Source of the DNA: Methanothrix sp.
Lineage (GTDB): Archaea; Halobacteriota; Methanosarcinia; Methanotrichales; Methanotrichaceae
Length of the DNA stretch: 50,035 bases
Reading direction: 5' to 3'
Assembly (NCBI GenBank): GCA_011620785.1
Contig: WOYM01000103.1
Location: forward strand, 1-50,035
A program made the position numbers and the translations under genes. The stretch's first letter is position 1; each line of letters opens with the position of its first letter. Below the pieces are notes generated by a model, which saw only the letters and a program-made list of their open reading frames with translations, did no database searches and was not told where the DNA came from. Positions 1-8,680 of the stretch are shown here, one piece after another.

Positions 1-354
1 ACATGAACTCCAATGGATCGTTCTCCGGATCGGATGCGGCTGCAGTGAAGGTCACCGCTGTCCCGGCTATCTGGGGACTGGCCAGATCTGAAGCCAGATC
101 AACTACCTCTGGTGGGTTGTTGGGTACTGCCTCAATTGCGAATTCCGCTGTCTTGGAGCTGTCGCCCTCTGGATTGTGGTTGTTGTCTCTGGCCCTGACC
201 TCGATGGTATGGGGGCCGATATTCTCAACAGTGGTTGTCCAGGTCCAGCTCGGGCTGGAGGTGAACTCTGTCTGAGCCGCGCCATCCAAGAGGAACATGA
301 ACTCCAATGGATCGTTCTCCGGATCGGATGCGGCTGCAGTGAAGGTCACCGCTG
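1..354. repeat. Direct repeat, 294-bp period, within the secreted repeat gene
   Basis: Bases 1-60 are identical to bases 295-354, giving a period of 294 bp (98 codons). The rest of the unit is diverged. The repeat is cut by the window edge, so the identical tract may extend to the left. It encodes the end of the ...ASPQIAGTAVTFTAAASDP-type segment of consecutive Ig-like domains. Confidence 0.9.
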
Positions 355-1069
355 CACCAGCAATTTGGGGGCTGGGCTGATCGGCAGTCAGGCTCACCAC
401 TTGAGGAGGCTGATTTACCGGCGCCGCTACCTGCTCTGGGGCCTGCACTATAGGCTGTTCAATCACAGGAGCCTGTTCCAATTCGGGAACGGCTGCAGGC
501 GCACTGACCACTGCCGGGACCTCAGGAGCTGTTATTTGATAGTCTATTATCCTCTCATCGGGCTTGAAGTCCTCACTGGTATGCATTGGATCTCTTACCA
601 GAACTTTGATCTGGTAATCTCCCGGCTCCAATGCTGCGGTGTTCCAAGTCCAGGTGTTCTCCTCTGTCCATTGCGTCAATGGGACCCATGCATTCCCGCT
701 CGGACCTGCGATAGCTGGACCCTTAAGCTGGAACATATACGATATGGGATCGTTCTCAGGGTCCGCTGCCCTTACCGTCCATTTTATGGCGGTGCCTTTA
801 AGCTGGGGGCTGAGCTTGTCCGGCTCGACGCTTCTGATTGATGGTGGTTGATTTGAGCTATCCGAAAATGCAGAATCTATTTGCTCTGGGAAGCCTATCC
901 CCTCGGGAAATCCCCCAGGCTGTTCCTGCGCATAAGCGAATGCATTCAAAAGTACGCCTGCACACAAGATCATAGCAAGAACAAGAAATTGCTTCTTGTA
1001 TCTATGATTCAGCACTTTTTTTAATTTAACATTAACGGTATACTCGCTATCCTTATCCCTTTTATGCAT
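1..1069 (-). CDS. Secreted protein with Ig/PKD-like repeats (3' end beyond window)
   Basis: Reading the minus strand from the ATG at 1069 gives an uninterrupted frame to the window edge, so the C-terminus is missing. Residues 1-27 are charged; residues 28-46 form a hydrophobic core ending in AFAYA-QEQ, a plausible signal peptidase site after residue 47. Beta-rich domains of about 98 residues follow, each opening with N(Q/N)PP and carrying ADPENDP or ASDPENDP and a WTW(T/N) motif, as in cadherin/PKD/Ig-like extracellular modules. The first domain is divergent and is joined by a Pro/Ala/Val/Glu-rich linker to near-identical later copies. A GAGGAT sequence sits directly before the ATG. Plus-strand ORFs here are shadows. 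Surface or extracellular location is inferred; the function is unknown. Confidence 0.85.
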   Translation of the reverse strand, partial: MHKRDKDSEYTVNVKLKKVLNHRYKKQFLVLAMILCAGVLLNAFAYAQEQPGGFPEGIGFPEQIDSAFSDSSNQPPSIRSVEPDKLSPQLKGTAIKWTVRAADPENDPISYMFQLKGPAIAGPSGNAWVPLTQWTEENTWTWNTAALEPGDYQIKVLVRDPMHTSEDFKPDERIIDYQITAPEVPAVVSAPAAVPELEQAPVIEQPIVQAPEQVAAPVNQPPQVVSLTADQPSPQIAGAAVTFTAAASDPENDPLEFMFLLDGAAQTEFTSSPSWTWTTTVENIGPHTIEVRARDNNHNPEGDSSKTAEFAIEAVPNNPPEVVDLASDLASPQIAGTAVTFTAAASDPENDPLEFM

Positions 1070-1242
1070 ATCCTCACTCTCCTCTCCTATCCCACTTCCT
1101 TCCAACGGCCTTCATGGCCGAGAACTATCATCCGATTTATGAACTTATTTTTCACATTGAGACCCTATCAAGACCTCTTCAGGGCTCAATCTCATGTGAA
1201 ACCTCTGTGAGCCCCGTATAGATCTAGAGCAGAAGGATGCTT

Positions 1243-1749
1243 TCAAGCAAAGGGGTGCTTTGCAGTGCTCTTCGCTGCCAGGATATCCATTGGCTTTGGC
1301 TCTCTCTTCGCAGCACGCTCTATGGCAATCTTCGTGGCCTGATAATTATATTCATAAACCTTATCTTTATCTTTTGCATCCCACTCCACAAATACAGATA
1401 CTATTATAAAAATATCATCCGCTAACTCCTCAGGCAGTACTCCCGACTCGACGCAATCCATCACTGCTCGTGCCACTGCTGCCTGCGCAGGGCCAAAGAC
1501 CATTGTTGCCTGCTGGGCATTTTTTATGGTAACCTTGTTGACCATCAGGGTCGAGGGCTTGACCGGCAGGTTGGGGGCAAGGACGGCCAACAATGGCGTA
1601 TGTCCCCTGGATGGCGATGCCAATGCTCTCACAAATGCCTTCTCCACCGGACTATCCCTTGGTCCGATAACCAGATCTATATGCGCTACCTCGGGCCCCT
1701 CTCCGACCAGCGCTTCTCCGACCAATACCTTTTGAAAAGATTGGGACAT
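1243..1749 (-). CDS. fae: Formaldehyde-activating enzyme (Fae)
   Basis: The 168-aa product has the length and signature of Fae, which condenses formaldehyde with tetrahydromethanopterin to methylene-H4MPT. Visible family features are GEALVGEGPEVAHIDLVIGP near the N-terminus, with the conserved active-site His at position 23, LLAVLAPNLPVKPSTLM in the middle, and a C-terminal HPF. The start at 1749 (MSQSFQ) was chosen because it gives the family length; longer in-frame starts at 1773 and 1824 add non-homologous residues. A TATA-like TTTATATG on the minus strand (1772-1779) lies about 26 nt upstream, so the transcript may be leaderless; AGGTTGG also precedes the ATG. It is divergent from guaAA. 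In methanogens Fae probably detoxifies formaldehyde. Confidence 0.95.
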   Translation of the reverse strand: MSQSFQKVLVGEALVGEGPEVAHIDLVIGPRDSPVEKAFVRALASPSRGHTPLLAVLAPNLPVKPSTLMVNKVTIKNAQQATMVFGPAQAAVARAVMDCVESGVLPEELADDIFIIVSVFVEWDAKDKDKVYEYNYQATKIAIERAAKREPKPMDILAAKSTAKHPFA

Positions 1750-1839
1750 AACCAACCTTTTTGTCTTATTCATATAAATTTGTAATCTAAGCAGTCGGCC
1801 AAAAATTATATCATCATAATGCAATGCATTGATGCATTA
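1750..1839. promoter_or_regulatory. Divergent promoter region between fae and guaAA
   Basis: For fae, a minus-strand TATA-like element lies at 1772-1779. For guaAA, an A/T-rich box AAAAATTATA lies at 1801-1810, which places transcription initiation near 1830-1840, next to the ATG at 1840. Both promoters sit within about 90 bp. Confidence 0.5.
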
Positions 1840-2385
1840 ATGCGAGTGACCGTTATCAACAACTATGGACAGTTCAATCACCTCATCAGGCGAAGCATCC
1901 GGGATAAGGTGGACTGTGACCTCGCCTCCAACCAGACGCCACCAGAAGATATCGATGCCGACGGCTTGATACTGGGAGGAGGACCATCCTTGGATCGCGC
2001 CGGAAACTGTCGCGATTATCTTTTGAAGCTTGATATCCCCATCCTGGGAATATGCCTGGGCATGCAGATCATGGGCACCACCTTTGGTGGTCAGGTGACG
2101 GCAGGAAGCATTGGAGGCTATGCCCAGGTGGATGTGGAGCTGATCGATGAAGACGACATCCTGAAAGGCTTTCCGGCAAAGTTCAAAACCTGGGCATCTC
2201 ATGCCGACCAGGTGTCCCTGCTTCCTTCTCAGTTCCAAAGGCTCGCCACCTCCGGGATCTGTGATATCGAGGCCATGAAGCATCGCAATAGGCCTCTGTA
2301 TGGAGTGCAGTGGCATCCAGAGGTGGTGCACACTGAGCATGGTGAAGAGCTTCTGGATAATTTTATAAACATATGCAAAAGATGA
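1840..2385 (+). CDS. guaAA: GMP synthase glutamine amidotransferase subunit
   Basis: The 181-aa protein is a stand-alone class I glutamine amidotransferase of the archaeal two-subunit GMP synthase. It supplies ammonia from glutamine to the separate ATP-pyrophosphatase subunit, which converts XMP to GMP. The nucleophile motif GICLGMQ is present (Cys72), as are GGGPS near the N-terminus and the catalytic His/Glu in QWHPEVVHTEHG. The start at 1840 (MRVTVINNYGQFNHLIRR) fits the family. The upstream ATG at 1819 adds seven unrelated residues and would lie before the expected transcription start. No synthetase subunit is nearby, so the two subunits are encoded apart here. Confidence 0.95.
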   Translation: MRVTVINNYGQFNHLIRRSIRDKVDCDLASNQTPPEDIDADGLILGGGPSLDRAGNCRDYLLKLDIPILGICLGMQIMGTTFGGQVTAGSIGGYAQVDVELIDEDDILKGFPAKFKTWASHADQVSLLPSQFQRLATSGICDIEAMKHRNRPLYGVQWHPEVVHTEHGEELLDNFINICKR

Positions 2386-2460
2386 TTCCAACGGGGTCCC
2401 AGAGGGATGACTGCACGCCCAGAACCGCTTCTTAAGTGACGGGATGTCCAATATGGATGT

Positions 2461-3090
2461 GTGAGCTTCGTGCCCGATAAGAATCTTCTGTTAGCAGATC
2501 TTGAGCAATCATACGCCGCAGCTCTGCGCCTCTCGGCCCGGTCCCTGGCCGGCCAGATCGAGAGGATCGGATTTCAGTGCCTGGGCTGCGGCCAATGCTG
2601 CCGGGGCGATGATAACAGCGTGGTTGTCTTTCCCTTTGAGGTAAGGCGAATCATGGCGAAGAGGGAGCTGGATTGGCTGGAGGTAGCCCAGCCGCCGGAA
2701 GAGGGCGAATGGGACAACAACGGCAACTTCCATACCCTGGAGTGGAGGCTCAAAAAGGTGGATTTGCGCTGCCGGTTTTATGATGAGGGGAAATGCACTG
2801 TCTATGGCCAGCGCCCCCTTCTCTGCCGCACCTATCCATTCTACCTGGTGGAGGGCGAGCTACGCTGCTCGGAATGCCCCGGCCTGGGGATGAGAATAAA
2901 TGAGGATGCGGCCCAAGAGATCGCCGGGCAGCTCATCTTGCGCCATATCACAGAGATTGTGGAGGCAATAGCGCTCACCAAAAAATACCAGGACTTCCAG
3001 CGGGGCGGGTGCAAAAAGGGCAGCAACTGCATCATACATGATAGCGAGGGAGAGCACAAAATCCCCCTTTTCACTGCACCGCGCTCTTAA
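2461..3090 (+). CDS. YkgJ-type zinc/iron-chelating cysteine cluster protein
   Basis: The 209-aa protein carries the YkgJ/UPF0153 signature CxxCxxCC at residues 40-47 (CLGCGQCC). It also has CRFYDEGKCTVYGQRPLLCRTYPF, which supplies more cysteines, and a third pair in CSECPGLG. The family probably binds a metal or Fe-S cluster; its function is not established. The start is GTG at 2461, since no ATG lies upstream in frame. Its last 20 bases overlap the end of convergent dnaJ. A second, diverged member lies at 22.7-23.4 kb. Confidence 0.85.
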   Translation: MSFVPDKNLLLADLEQSYAAALRLSARSLAGQIERIGFQCLGCGQCCRGDDNSVVVFPFEVRRIMAKRELDWLEVAQPPEEGEWDNNGNFHTLEWRLKKVDLRCRFYDEGKCTVYGQRPLLCRTYPFYLVEGELRCSECPGLGMRINEDAAQEIAGQLILRHITEIVEAIALTKKYQDFQRGGCKKGSNCIIHDSEGEHKIPLFTAPRS

Positions 3091-4240
3091 CCTCGTCTAC
3101 GATCTTATCGATGAGGCTTTTCTCCTTCTCTTTCTCCTTCTCAGTGGAAGATCGCTTCGCCTCGCCGAACTCCTCTGCCAGCTCCTCCAATAGCTGCCTT
3201 TGCCTGGCGGTGAGAGAGGCGGGAGTGTTGATCTTGACCTTTACATGCAGATCGCCTGAGCCGGTGCCATGCAGCCTGGGCATGCCTTTTCCTCTCAAGC
3301 GGAAGACCGTTCCGGTCTGAGTTCCTGCGGGCACCTTGATCCTAGCCCGACCGTTCAGGGTGGGAACCTCCAGATCCGCTCCCAGGGCAGCCTGAGTGAA
3401 GCTGATGGGAGTCTCCATGATCAGATCGCTATCCAACCGCTGGAAGAGTCTGTGAGGCTGGATATTTATGACCACATAAAGATCGCCGGAGACGCCCTTG
3501 GGGCCGGCAGAATCCCCCTGGCCGCGGAGCTTGAGGTGCTGGCCGTCCTCCACGCCCGCCGGGATCTTGATATTGATCTTGCGGGCCTTTCTTGCCCGTC
3601 CCGTGCCGCTGCAGTCCTCGCAGGGGCTGGTGATGAGCTCTCCCCTGCCGCCGCACTTGGGACAGGTGGAGGAGGTGACCATCTGGCCGAAGGGGGTGTT
3701 TTGGGCCCGGGTCACCTGGCCCGAGCCCCGACAGGTGCTGCAGGTCACTGGACTTGTGCCGGGCTTAGCCCCGCTGCCCTGGCACTTGGGGCAGTTTTCC
3801 GTCCGCGGAACCTCTATTATGGTATCCAGGCCGCGTGACGCCTGCTCCAGGGTAAGGTCGATATCATAGCGCAGATCCCGGCCCCTGGCTGGCCCCCGCC
3901 GTCCTCCCCCTCCGCCGAAGAACATATCGAAGATGCTCTCTCCGCCCGCGCCAAAGCCCCGAAGGAGATCCTCGAAGTTCACTCCGCGGAACAGGTCCTC
4001 TTGCGAGTACTGACTGTTGATTCCTGCATGGCCGAACTGGTCGTACTTCTGCCGCTTATCCGGATCGGACAGAACCGCATAAGCCTCAGAAAGCTCCTTG
4101 AACATCTCCTCCGCCCTGGGATCGTCTGACCGGTCGGGGTGGTGTTTCATGGCGAGCTTGCGGTAGGCGGTCTTGATATCCTTCTCGCTGGCATCCTTGG
4201 ATACCCCAAGGACCTCATAGTAGTCCTTCTTATCCGGCAT
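3071..4240 (-). CDS. dnaJ: Chaperone DnaJ (Hsp40)
   Basis: The 389-aa full-length type I DnaJ activates the DnaK ATPase and delivers substrates. The J domain (residues about 5-70) contains HPD (KHHPDRSDD). It is followed by a Gly/Phe-rich linker, a zinc-binding domain with four CxxCxGxG motifs (CPKCQGSG, CSTCRGSG, CPKCGGRG, CEDCSGTG), and two beta-rich substrate domains. The C-terminus is Lys/Glu-rich. It lies 73 bp downstream of dnaK, where an AATAAACTATAAGG stretch could act as a weak extra promoter. The 3' end overlaps the convergent YkgJ-type gene by 20 bp. Confidence 0.97.
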   Translation of the reverse strand: MPDKKDYYEVLGVSKDASEKDIKTAYRKLAMKHHPDRSDDPRAEEMFKELSEAYAVLSDPDKRQKYDQFGHAGINSQYSQEDLFRGVNFEDLLRGFGAGGESIFDMFFGGGGGRRGPARGRDLRYDIDLTLEQASRGLDTIIEVPRTENCPKCQGSGAKPGTSPVTCSTCRGSGQVTRAQNTPFGQMVTSSTCPKCGGRGELITSPCEDCSGTGRARKARKINIKIPAGVEDGQHLKLRGQGDSAGPKGVSGDLYVVINIQPHRLFQRLDSDLIMETPISFTQAALGADLEVPTLNGRARIKVPAGTQTGTVFRLRGKGMPRLHGTGSGDLHVKVKINTPASLTARQRQLLEELAEEFGEAKRSSTEKEKEKEKSLIDKIVDEVKSAVQ

Positions 4241-4313
4241 GGTACAGTCAGTTCCTTCTTCTGGTTTCCCTGTCTTCCAGTACTCTTTTCTTCCTTATAG
4301 TTTATTCTCCAAT

Positions 4314-6182
4314 TTACTTCTTATCGTTTACTACCTCGTAATCTGCGTCCACCGTCTGATCCTGCCCCGTGGAATCCTGACCCGCCTCCGGGCCGGATCC
4401 CTGGCCTGCCTGTCCCTGCTGAGCCTGCTGATCCTGCGCCGCCTTCTGGTACATGGCGGCAGACAGCTCATAAATTGCGTTCTGCAGGCTCTCCGTCTTG
4501 GCCTTGATCTCGGAGATCTCTCCACCGGTCTGGGCGTTCTTCAGGTCGCTGATGGCCTTCTCGATCTTCTCCTTCTGCTCGCTTGTGGCTATGTCGCCTG
4601 CCTCTTTGAGCATCTTCTCCGAGGCATAGATCAGAGATTCAGCAGCATTCTTGACCTCAATCTCCTCTTTTCTCTTCAGGTCGTCGGCGGCAAACCTCTC
4701 AGCATCCTTGATCTTGGCGTCGATATCCTCCTTGCTCAGCTTATGGGGAGCGGTGATGGTGATCCTCTGCTCTTTCTTAGTGGCAAGATCCTTGGCTGAG
4801 ACATGAATGATGCCATTGGCATCGATATCGAATGTGACCTCGATCTGAGGTATTCCCCTTGGCGCCGGAGGGATGCCGACCAAGGTGAACCTTCCCAATG
4901 AGACATTATCCTTGGCCATGGGCCTCTCTCCCTGAAGGACATTGACCTCAACGCTGGTCTGGTTATCGGCAGCGGTGGTGAATATCTGGCTCTTTCTGGT
5001 GGGAATGGTAGTGTTCCTCTCGATCAGCTTGGTGGTGACGCTTCCCAGGGTCTCTATACCCAAAGAGAGAGGCGTTACATCTAATAGCAATAGATCCTTG
5101 ACCTCTCCACCCAAAACGCCCGCCTGAATCGCTGCCCCCATAGCCACGCATTCCATGGGATCCACTCCTCGCTCGATATCCTTTCCAAGGAAGTTCTTAA
5201 CGAACTCCTGGACCATTGGCATCCTGGTCGGTCCGCCCACCAGGATGATCTTGCCGATATCGGACTTCTCCAGCTTGGAGTCTTTCAGAGCCTGGATCAT
5301 GGGACCACGGCAGCGCTCCAGCACATCTGCTACCAGCTCCTCCAGTTTGGAGCGGGCTATGGTCATGCTCAGATGCTTGGGGCCGCTGGCATCGGCGGTG
5401 ATATAGGGCAGATTGAGGTTGGTCTGCAGGACGCTGGATAGCTCTATCTTCGCCACCTCCACTGCTTCCCTCAGGCGCTGCATGGCCATGGAGTCGCCAC
5501 GCAGATCGACTCCAGATTCCTGCTTGAACCTGTCCAGCACATAGTTGGTCAGCCGGTCATCCATATCTCGACCACCCAGCTGGGTGTCGCCCGATGTGGA
5601 CAGGACCTCGAAAACTCCTTCGCCGATCTCCATTATGGTGACATCCAGCGTGCCTCCGCCCAGATCGAAGACCATGATCTTATGCTCGCCCGCCTTATCC
5701 AGGCCGAATGCGAGGGCGGCTGCAGTAGGCTCATTTATTATGCGAACGACCTCCAGGCCAGCGATGGTGCCAGCATCCTTCGTCGCCTGCCTCTGGTTGT
5801 CATTGAAGTAGGCGGGAACGGTGATCACCGCTTTATCCACGCTGTCAGCCAAATAGGTCTCGGCATCGGTCTTGATCTTTCGCAAGATCTGGGCGGAGAT
5901 ATCCTCAGGGGTGTACTCCTTGTTGAAAACCCTGACCTTGTAGTCCGTGCCCATCTTCCTTTTTATTCCCTGGACGGTTCCATCTGGATTGGTTACAGCC
6001 TGCCTCTTTGCCGGCTCTCCGACCAGAACCTGACCATCTTTGGTGAAGGCTACATAGGATGGAAAAGCCTTGCCACCGATGCTTGTCCCTTCTGCGCTGG
6101 GAATTATTGTGGGCCGGCCGCCGATCAGAACTGCTGCTGCCGAGTTGCTGGTTCCAAGATCAATACCAATAATTTTTGACAA
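4314..6182 (-). CDS. dnaK: Chaperone DnaK (Hsp70)
   Basis: The 622-aa Hsp70 starts IIGIDLGTSNSAAAV (phosphate 1 loop) and contains VFDLGGGTLDVTI and ILVGGPTRMP of the ATPase domain. It also has the linker region DVTPLSLGIETLG and a Gln/Gly-rich tail ending in DYEVVNDKK. The start codon is TTG at 6182, since no in-frame ATG exists. A GGAG sits 8 nt upstream, and the TATA-like box at 6222-6232 fits a short leader. It is part of the grpE-dnaK-dnaJ set, which entered methanogens from bacteria according to the established view of archaeal Hsp70. Confidence 0.97.
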   Translation of the reverse strand: MSKIIGIDLGTSNSAAAVLIGGRPTIIPSAEGTSIGGKAFPSYVAFTKDGQVLVGEPAKRQAVTNPDGTVQGIKRKMGTDYKVRVFNKEYTPEDISAQILRKIKTDAETYLADSVDKAVITVPAYFNDNQRQATKDAGTIAGLEVVRIINEPTAAALAFGLDKAGEHKIMVFDLGGGTLDVTIMEIGEGVFEVLSTSGDTQLGGRDMDDRLTNYVLDRFKQESGVDLRGDSMAMQRLREAVEVAKIELSSVLQTNLNLPYITADASGPKHLSMTIARSKLEELVADVLERCRGPMIQALKDSKLEKSDIGKIILVGGPTRMPMVQEFVKNFLGKDIERGVDPMECVAMGAAIQAGVLGGEVKDLLLLDVTPLSLGIETLGSVTTKLIERNTTIPTRKSQIFTTAADNQTSVEVNVLQGERPMAKDNVSLGRFTLVGIPPAPRGIPQIEVTFDIDANGIIHVSAKDLATKKEQRITITAPHKLSKEDIDAKIKDAERFAADDLKRKEEIEVKNAAESLIYASEKMLKEAGDIATSEQKEKIEKAISDLKNAQTGGEISEIKAKTESLQNAIYELSAAMYQKAAQDQQAQQGQAGQGSGPEAGQDSTGQDQTVDADYEVVNDKK

Positions 6183-6221
6183 TATTTCATCTCCTGAACT
6201 TAGTAAATGCTACTACTCTGT

Positions 6222-6232
6222 AAATATTTAAA
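6222..6232 (-). promoter_or_regulatory. Promoter (TATA box) of dnaK
   Basis: On the minus strand the sequence reads GGTTTAAATATTTAC. A start about 25 nt downstream would give a leader of roughly 15-20 nt carrying the GGAG Shine-Dalgarno of the TTG start. This implies that dnaK-dnaJ can be transcribed independently of grpE. Confidence 0.5.
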
Positions 6233-6270
6233 CCTATCATCATATCTTTCCAATTGTATCTCAACCCGCC

Positions 6271-6792
6271 TTATTTACAGCCTTCTGCCTTCAGGGGCTT
6301 ATTCACAGCGACCTTGGAGAAGCGAATGACCCGAGAGTTGAAGAGATAGCCTTTCTGTATCTCTTCGGCCACTATGTCCTCTTCCAGATCATCCTTCTTC
6401 ACCTGAAATAAGGCTTCATGCCGGTAGGGATCGAACTTCTTGCCAACTGCTTCTATGGGAACGAGACCTTCCGTGGAGAGTACTCCCAGAAGCTGCATAT
6501 GGAGCACCTTTTGGCCCTCGTCGTGCTTTGCCGCCTGCTCGAGGCTGTCGAGCACGGGGAGAAGCTTTTGGACGAGCTTTTCTGACGCATATCTAACTGT
6601 ATCCTCCTTCTCCCGAACAGATCGTTTCATCAGATTGTCGAGATCTGCACGGCAGCGTATCAATTGATCGAGGCGCTCCTCAGACAGGATCTGCATCTCC
6701 ACCAGCTTCCCTTCCAGCTCATCTATTCTGGCAGTTAAGGAGCTTTCATCCTCCTCTTCATCCTGTGCGCTTACTGCTGTATCGTCATCCAT
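6271..6792 (-). CDS. grpE: Nucleotide exchange factor GrpE
   Basis: The 173-aa protein exchanges ADP on DnaK. The N-terminus is acidic and disordered (DEEEDESS), followed by a long coiled coil (TARIDELEGKLVEMQ...RADLDNLMKRS). The C-terminal beta domain has FDPYRHEALFQVKKDD and GYLFNSRVIRFSKVAV, typical of GrpE. The ATG at 6792 is preferred over the GTG at 6801 because GGTGG lies just before it. There is no clear promoter in the gap to the thermosome gene upstream, so it may be cotranscribed with that gene. Confidence 0.93.
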   Translation of the reverse strand: MDDDTAVSAQDEEEDESSLTARIDELEGKLVEMQILSEERLDQLIRCRADLDNLMKRSVREKEDTVRYASEKLVQKLLPVLDSLEQAAKHDEGQKVLHMQLLGVLSTEGLVPIEAVGKKFDPYRHEALFQVKKDDLEEDIVAEEIQKGYLFNSRVIRFSKVAVNKPLKAEGCK

Positions 6793-6860
6793 TTGCTCCA
6801 CCCGAAGTATCGTTGTTCATTTGATCAAAAGGGAGGATAGGCAAAAGCCGCCTGGTTCCC

Positions 6861-8501
6861 TCAATAGTGAGGCATTGGCATCTGGGGCATGGTGTAGTCA
6901 TGAGGGCTCTGACCGGGTTTGGGCGTCATCTCCTCCCTCTTGGCGGCGATGACGTCATCCACCCGAAGGACCATGGTAGCGGCTTCCGTTGCAGACTTAA
7001 TGGCCTGGGTCTTCACCTTTAAAGGCTCGACCACGCCCTGGGCCATCATATCCGCCGGCTTGCCGGATGCGATATCCAATCCATAGTTTTTGCCCTCACC
7101 CTGTTTGGCTCTCAGAGCGGCAAGAGAATCCACAGGATCGAATCCCGAGTTCTCGGCCAGGGTAAATGGAATGGCTTCCACGGCATCGGCAAAGGCTCTG
7201 ATGGCCAGCTGCTCCCTCCCTTCCAGAGTGGAGGCGTACTGCCTCAGATTCTCAGCCACCAGGATCTCCGGGGCTCCTCCTCCAGGGACGATCTTTCCGG
7301 ACCGAATGACATCCAAGACCACATTGAGCGAATCGTCCAGAGCCCTTTCCATCTCCTCCAAGAGCTGATCCGAGACCCCATGAAGGATGATTGAAATGGC
7401 TTTGGCCTTCTCGCAGCCTTCAACGAAGATCATCTGCTTTTCCTTGCCCACCCGTCTCTCCTCTACCAGGGCTGCAGATCCCAAATCCTCTGGCCGCAGC
7501 TGCATTACATCGCCCACCAGCTTCGCCCCTGTTGCCAGGGCCAGCATCTTCAAATCCTCTCTTTTAACCCGACGGGCAGCCAGGATTCCGCGATTAGCCA
7601 GATAGCCCTGGGCGAACACTCCAATTCCCTTCTCACAGAAGACCACATTGGCTCCAGTAGCGATAATGGCGTCGATCTGCTCCTTGATGATCTTCTCCTC
7701 ACCCTCCTTGAAGGAGGTGAGATCCTTGGCCTCGGTTATGGTAATCTTGGCATCAGTTCCCAGCTTTTTCAGCTCTAAGGTGCCCTCAAGAAGCATAATC
7801 CTGGCATTTTTAATTGACTTCGGCATCTGAGGAGATGTTCTCTCCTTTTCCAGCACAATGCCGTAGTTTATGGATGATTCCTCAATTCTGCCTCCAGGAA
7901 TGTGGACCATCTTGATATTCTCCTCAATGTCCTTGCCCTCAAATCCCACCACGGCCCGCGCGGCGTCCACGGATATCTGAGAGAGCCTATCTAGGGCCAT
8001 CTCAGTGCCTTTTCCCCTGACAGAGGTCCGGGCGATCTTCAGGAGCATCTCCTGGTCTCCTGAGACATCTATTGCCATCTTCTTCAATACTTCCTGTGCT
8101 CTGGCGGCCGCCTGCTTGTATCCCTGCACAATAACCGTGGGGTGGACATCCTGCTCCAAGAGTGCCTCCGCCTTCTCCAGCAGCTTTCCAGCAATGATCA
8201 CTGCGGTGGTGGTTCCGTCCCCAATCTCATCATCCTGGGCTTTTGCCACCTCTACGATCATCTTGGCCACGGGATTTTCTATATCCATCTCTCTGAGGAT
8301 TGTAGCTCCGTCATTGGTTATAGTAGCATCACCGCCGCTATCGATGAGCATCTTATCCATACCCTTAGGCCCAAGAGTAGTCCGCACAGCCTCTGCGACT
8401 GCCTTTGCTGCTAAAATATTCCTGTGCTGAGCATTCTTCCCGCTCTCTCGCTCGCTTCCTTCCTTCAATATGATTACTGGTACTCCGCTCAAACCTGCCA
8501 A
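6861..8501 (-). CDS. ths: Thermosome subunit (group II chaperonin)
   Basis: The 546-aa protein folds cytosolic proteins in an ATP-driven double-ring complex. Characteristic motifs are TLGPKGMDKMLI, NDGATIL, GDGTTTAVIIAGKLL, and VPGGGAPE in the C-terminal equatorial domain. A Met/Pro-rich tail replaces the usual GGM repeat. The start is TTG at 8501, with GGGGAGGACT upstream. The protein aligns as a full-length chaperonin. It lies 68 bp upstream of grpE on the same strand. Confidence 0.97.
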   Translation of the reverse strand: MAGLSGVPVIILKEGSERESGKNAQHRNILAAKAVAEAVRTTLGPKGMDKMLIDSGGDATITNDGATILREMDIENPVAKMIVEVAKAQDDEIGDGTTTAVIIAGKLLEKAEALLEQDVHPTVIVQGYKQAAARAQEVLKKMAIDVSGDQEMLLKIARTSVRGKGTEMALDRLSQISVDAARAVVGFEGKDIEENIKMVHIPGGRIEESSINYGIVLEKERTSPQMPKSIKNARIMLLEGTLELKKLGTDAKITITEAKDLTSFKEGEEKIIKEQIDAIIATGANVVFCEKGIGVFAQGYLANRGILAARRVKREDLKMLALATGAKLVGDVMQLRPEDLGSAALVEERRVGKEKQMIFVEGCEKAKAISIILHGVSDQLLEEMERALDDSLNVVLDVIRSGKIVPGGGAPEILVAENLRQYASTLEGREQLAIRAFADAVEAIPFTLAENSGFDPVDSLAALRAKQGEGKNYGLDIASGKPADMMAQGVVEPLKVKTQAIKSATEAATMVLRVDDVIAAKREEMTPKPGQSPHDYTMPQMPMPHY

Positions 8502-8544
8502 ACCTTAGTCCTCCCCGACTTTTTCTTAATACGAGTTTAAAGTT

Positions 8545-8554
8545 CTATATAAAG
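8545..8554 (-). promoter_or_regulatory. Promoter (TATA box) of the thermosome gene
   Basis: The minus-strand sequence GAATTCTTTATATAGAAC contains a good archaeal TATA element. A start about 25 nt downstream leaves a short leader with GGGGAGG before the TTG start. No palindromic heat-shock operator was recognised. Confidence 0.55.
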
Positions 8555-8605
8555 AATTCGCGTGATTGCTATCTTCATTGTTATTTAGCTCAGTTAACAT
8601 ATAGT

Positions 8606-8627
8606 CTATATAGGAAGAACTATATAG
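8606..8627 (+). promoter_or_regulatory. Paired CTATATAG palindromes upstream of pstB
   Basis: The self-complementary octamer CTATATAG occurs at 8606-8613 and 8620-8627, separated by GAAGAA. The downstream copy lies about 55 nt before the pstB start and can serve as a TATA box. The pair forms a direct repeat of palindromes 14 bp apart, which could be an operator for a phosphate regulator. That role is inference. Confidence 0.4.
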
Positions 8628-8680
8628 CGAGTCCCCAATCAGAGATGTACATATGCAGATAACGCTAAAAGGGATATGCT

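Noticed and set aside
176..841. Long plus-strand ORF (221 aa)
   Set aside because: It is a shadow of the minus-strand repeat protein, whose frame shows a signal peptide and repeated Ig-like motifs.
1837..2451. Minus-strand ORF of 204 aa
   Set aside because: It is antisense to guaAA, which has full amidotransferase motifs.
3269..3838. Plus-strand ORF of 189 aa
   Set aside because: It is antisense to the DnaJ zinc domain; its Ala/Gly-rich content mirrors GC-rich codons.
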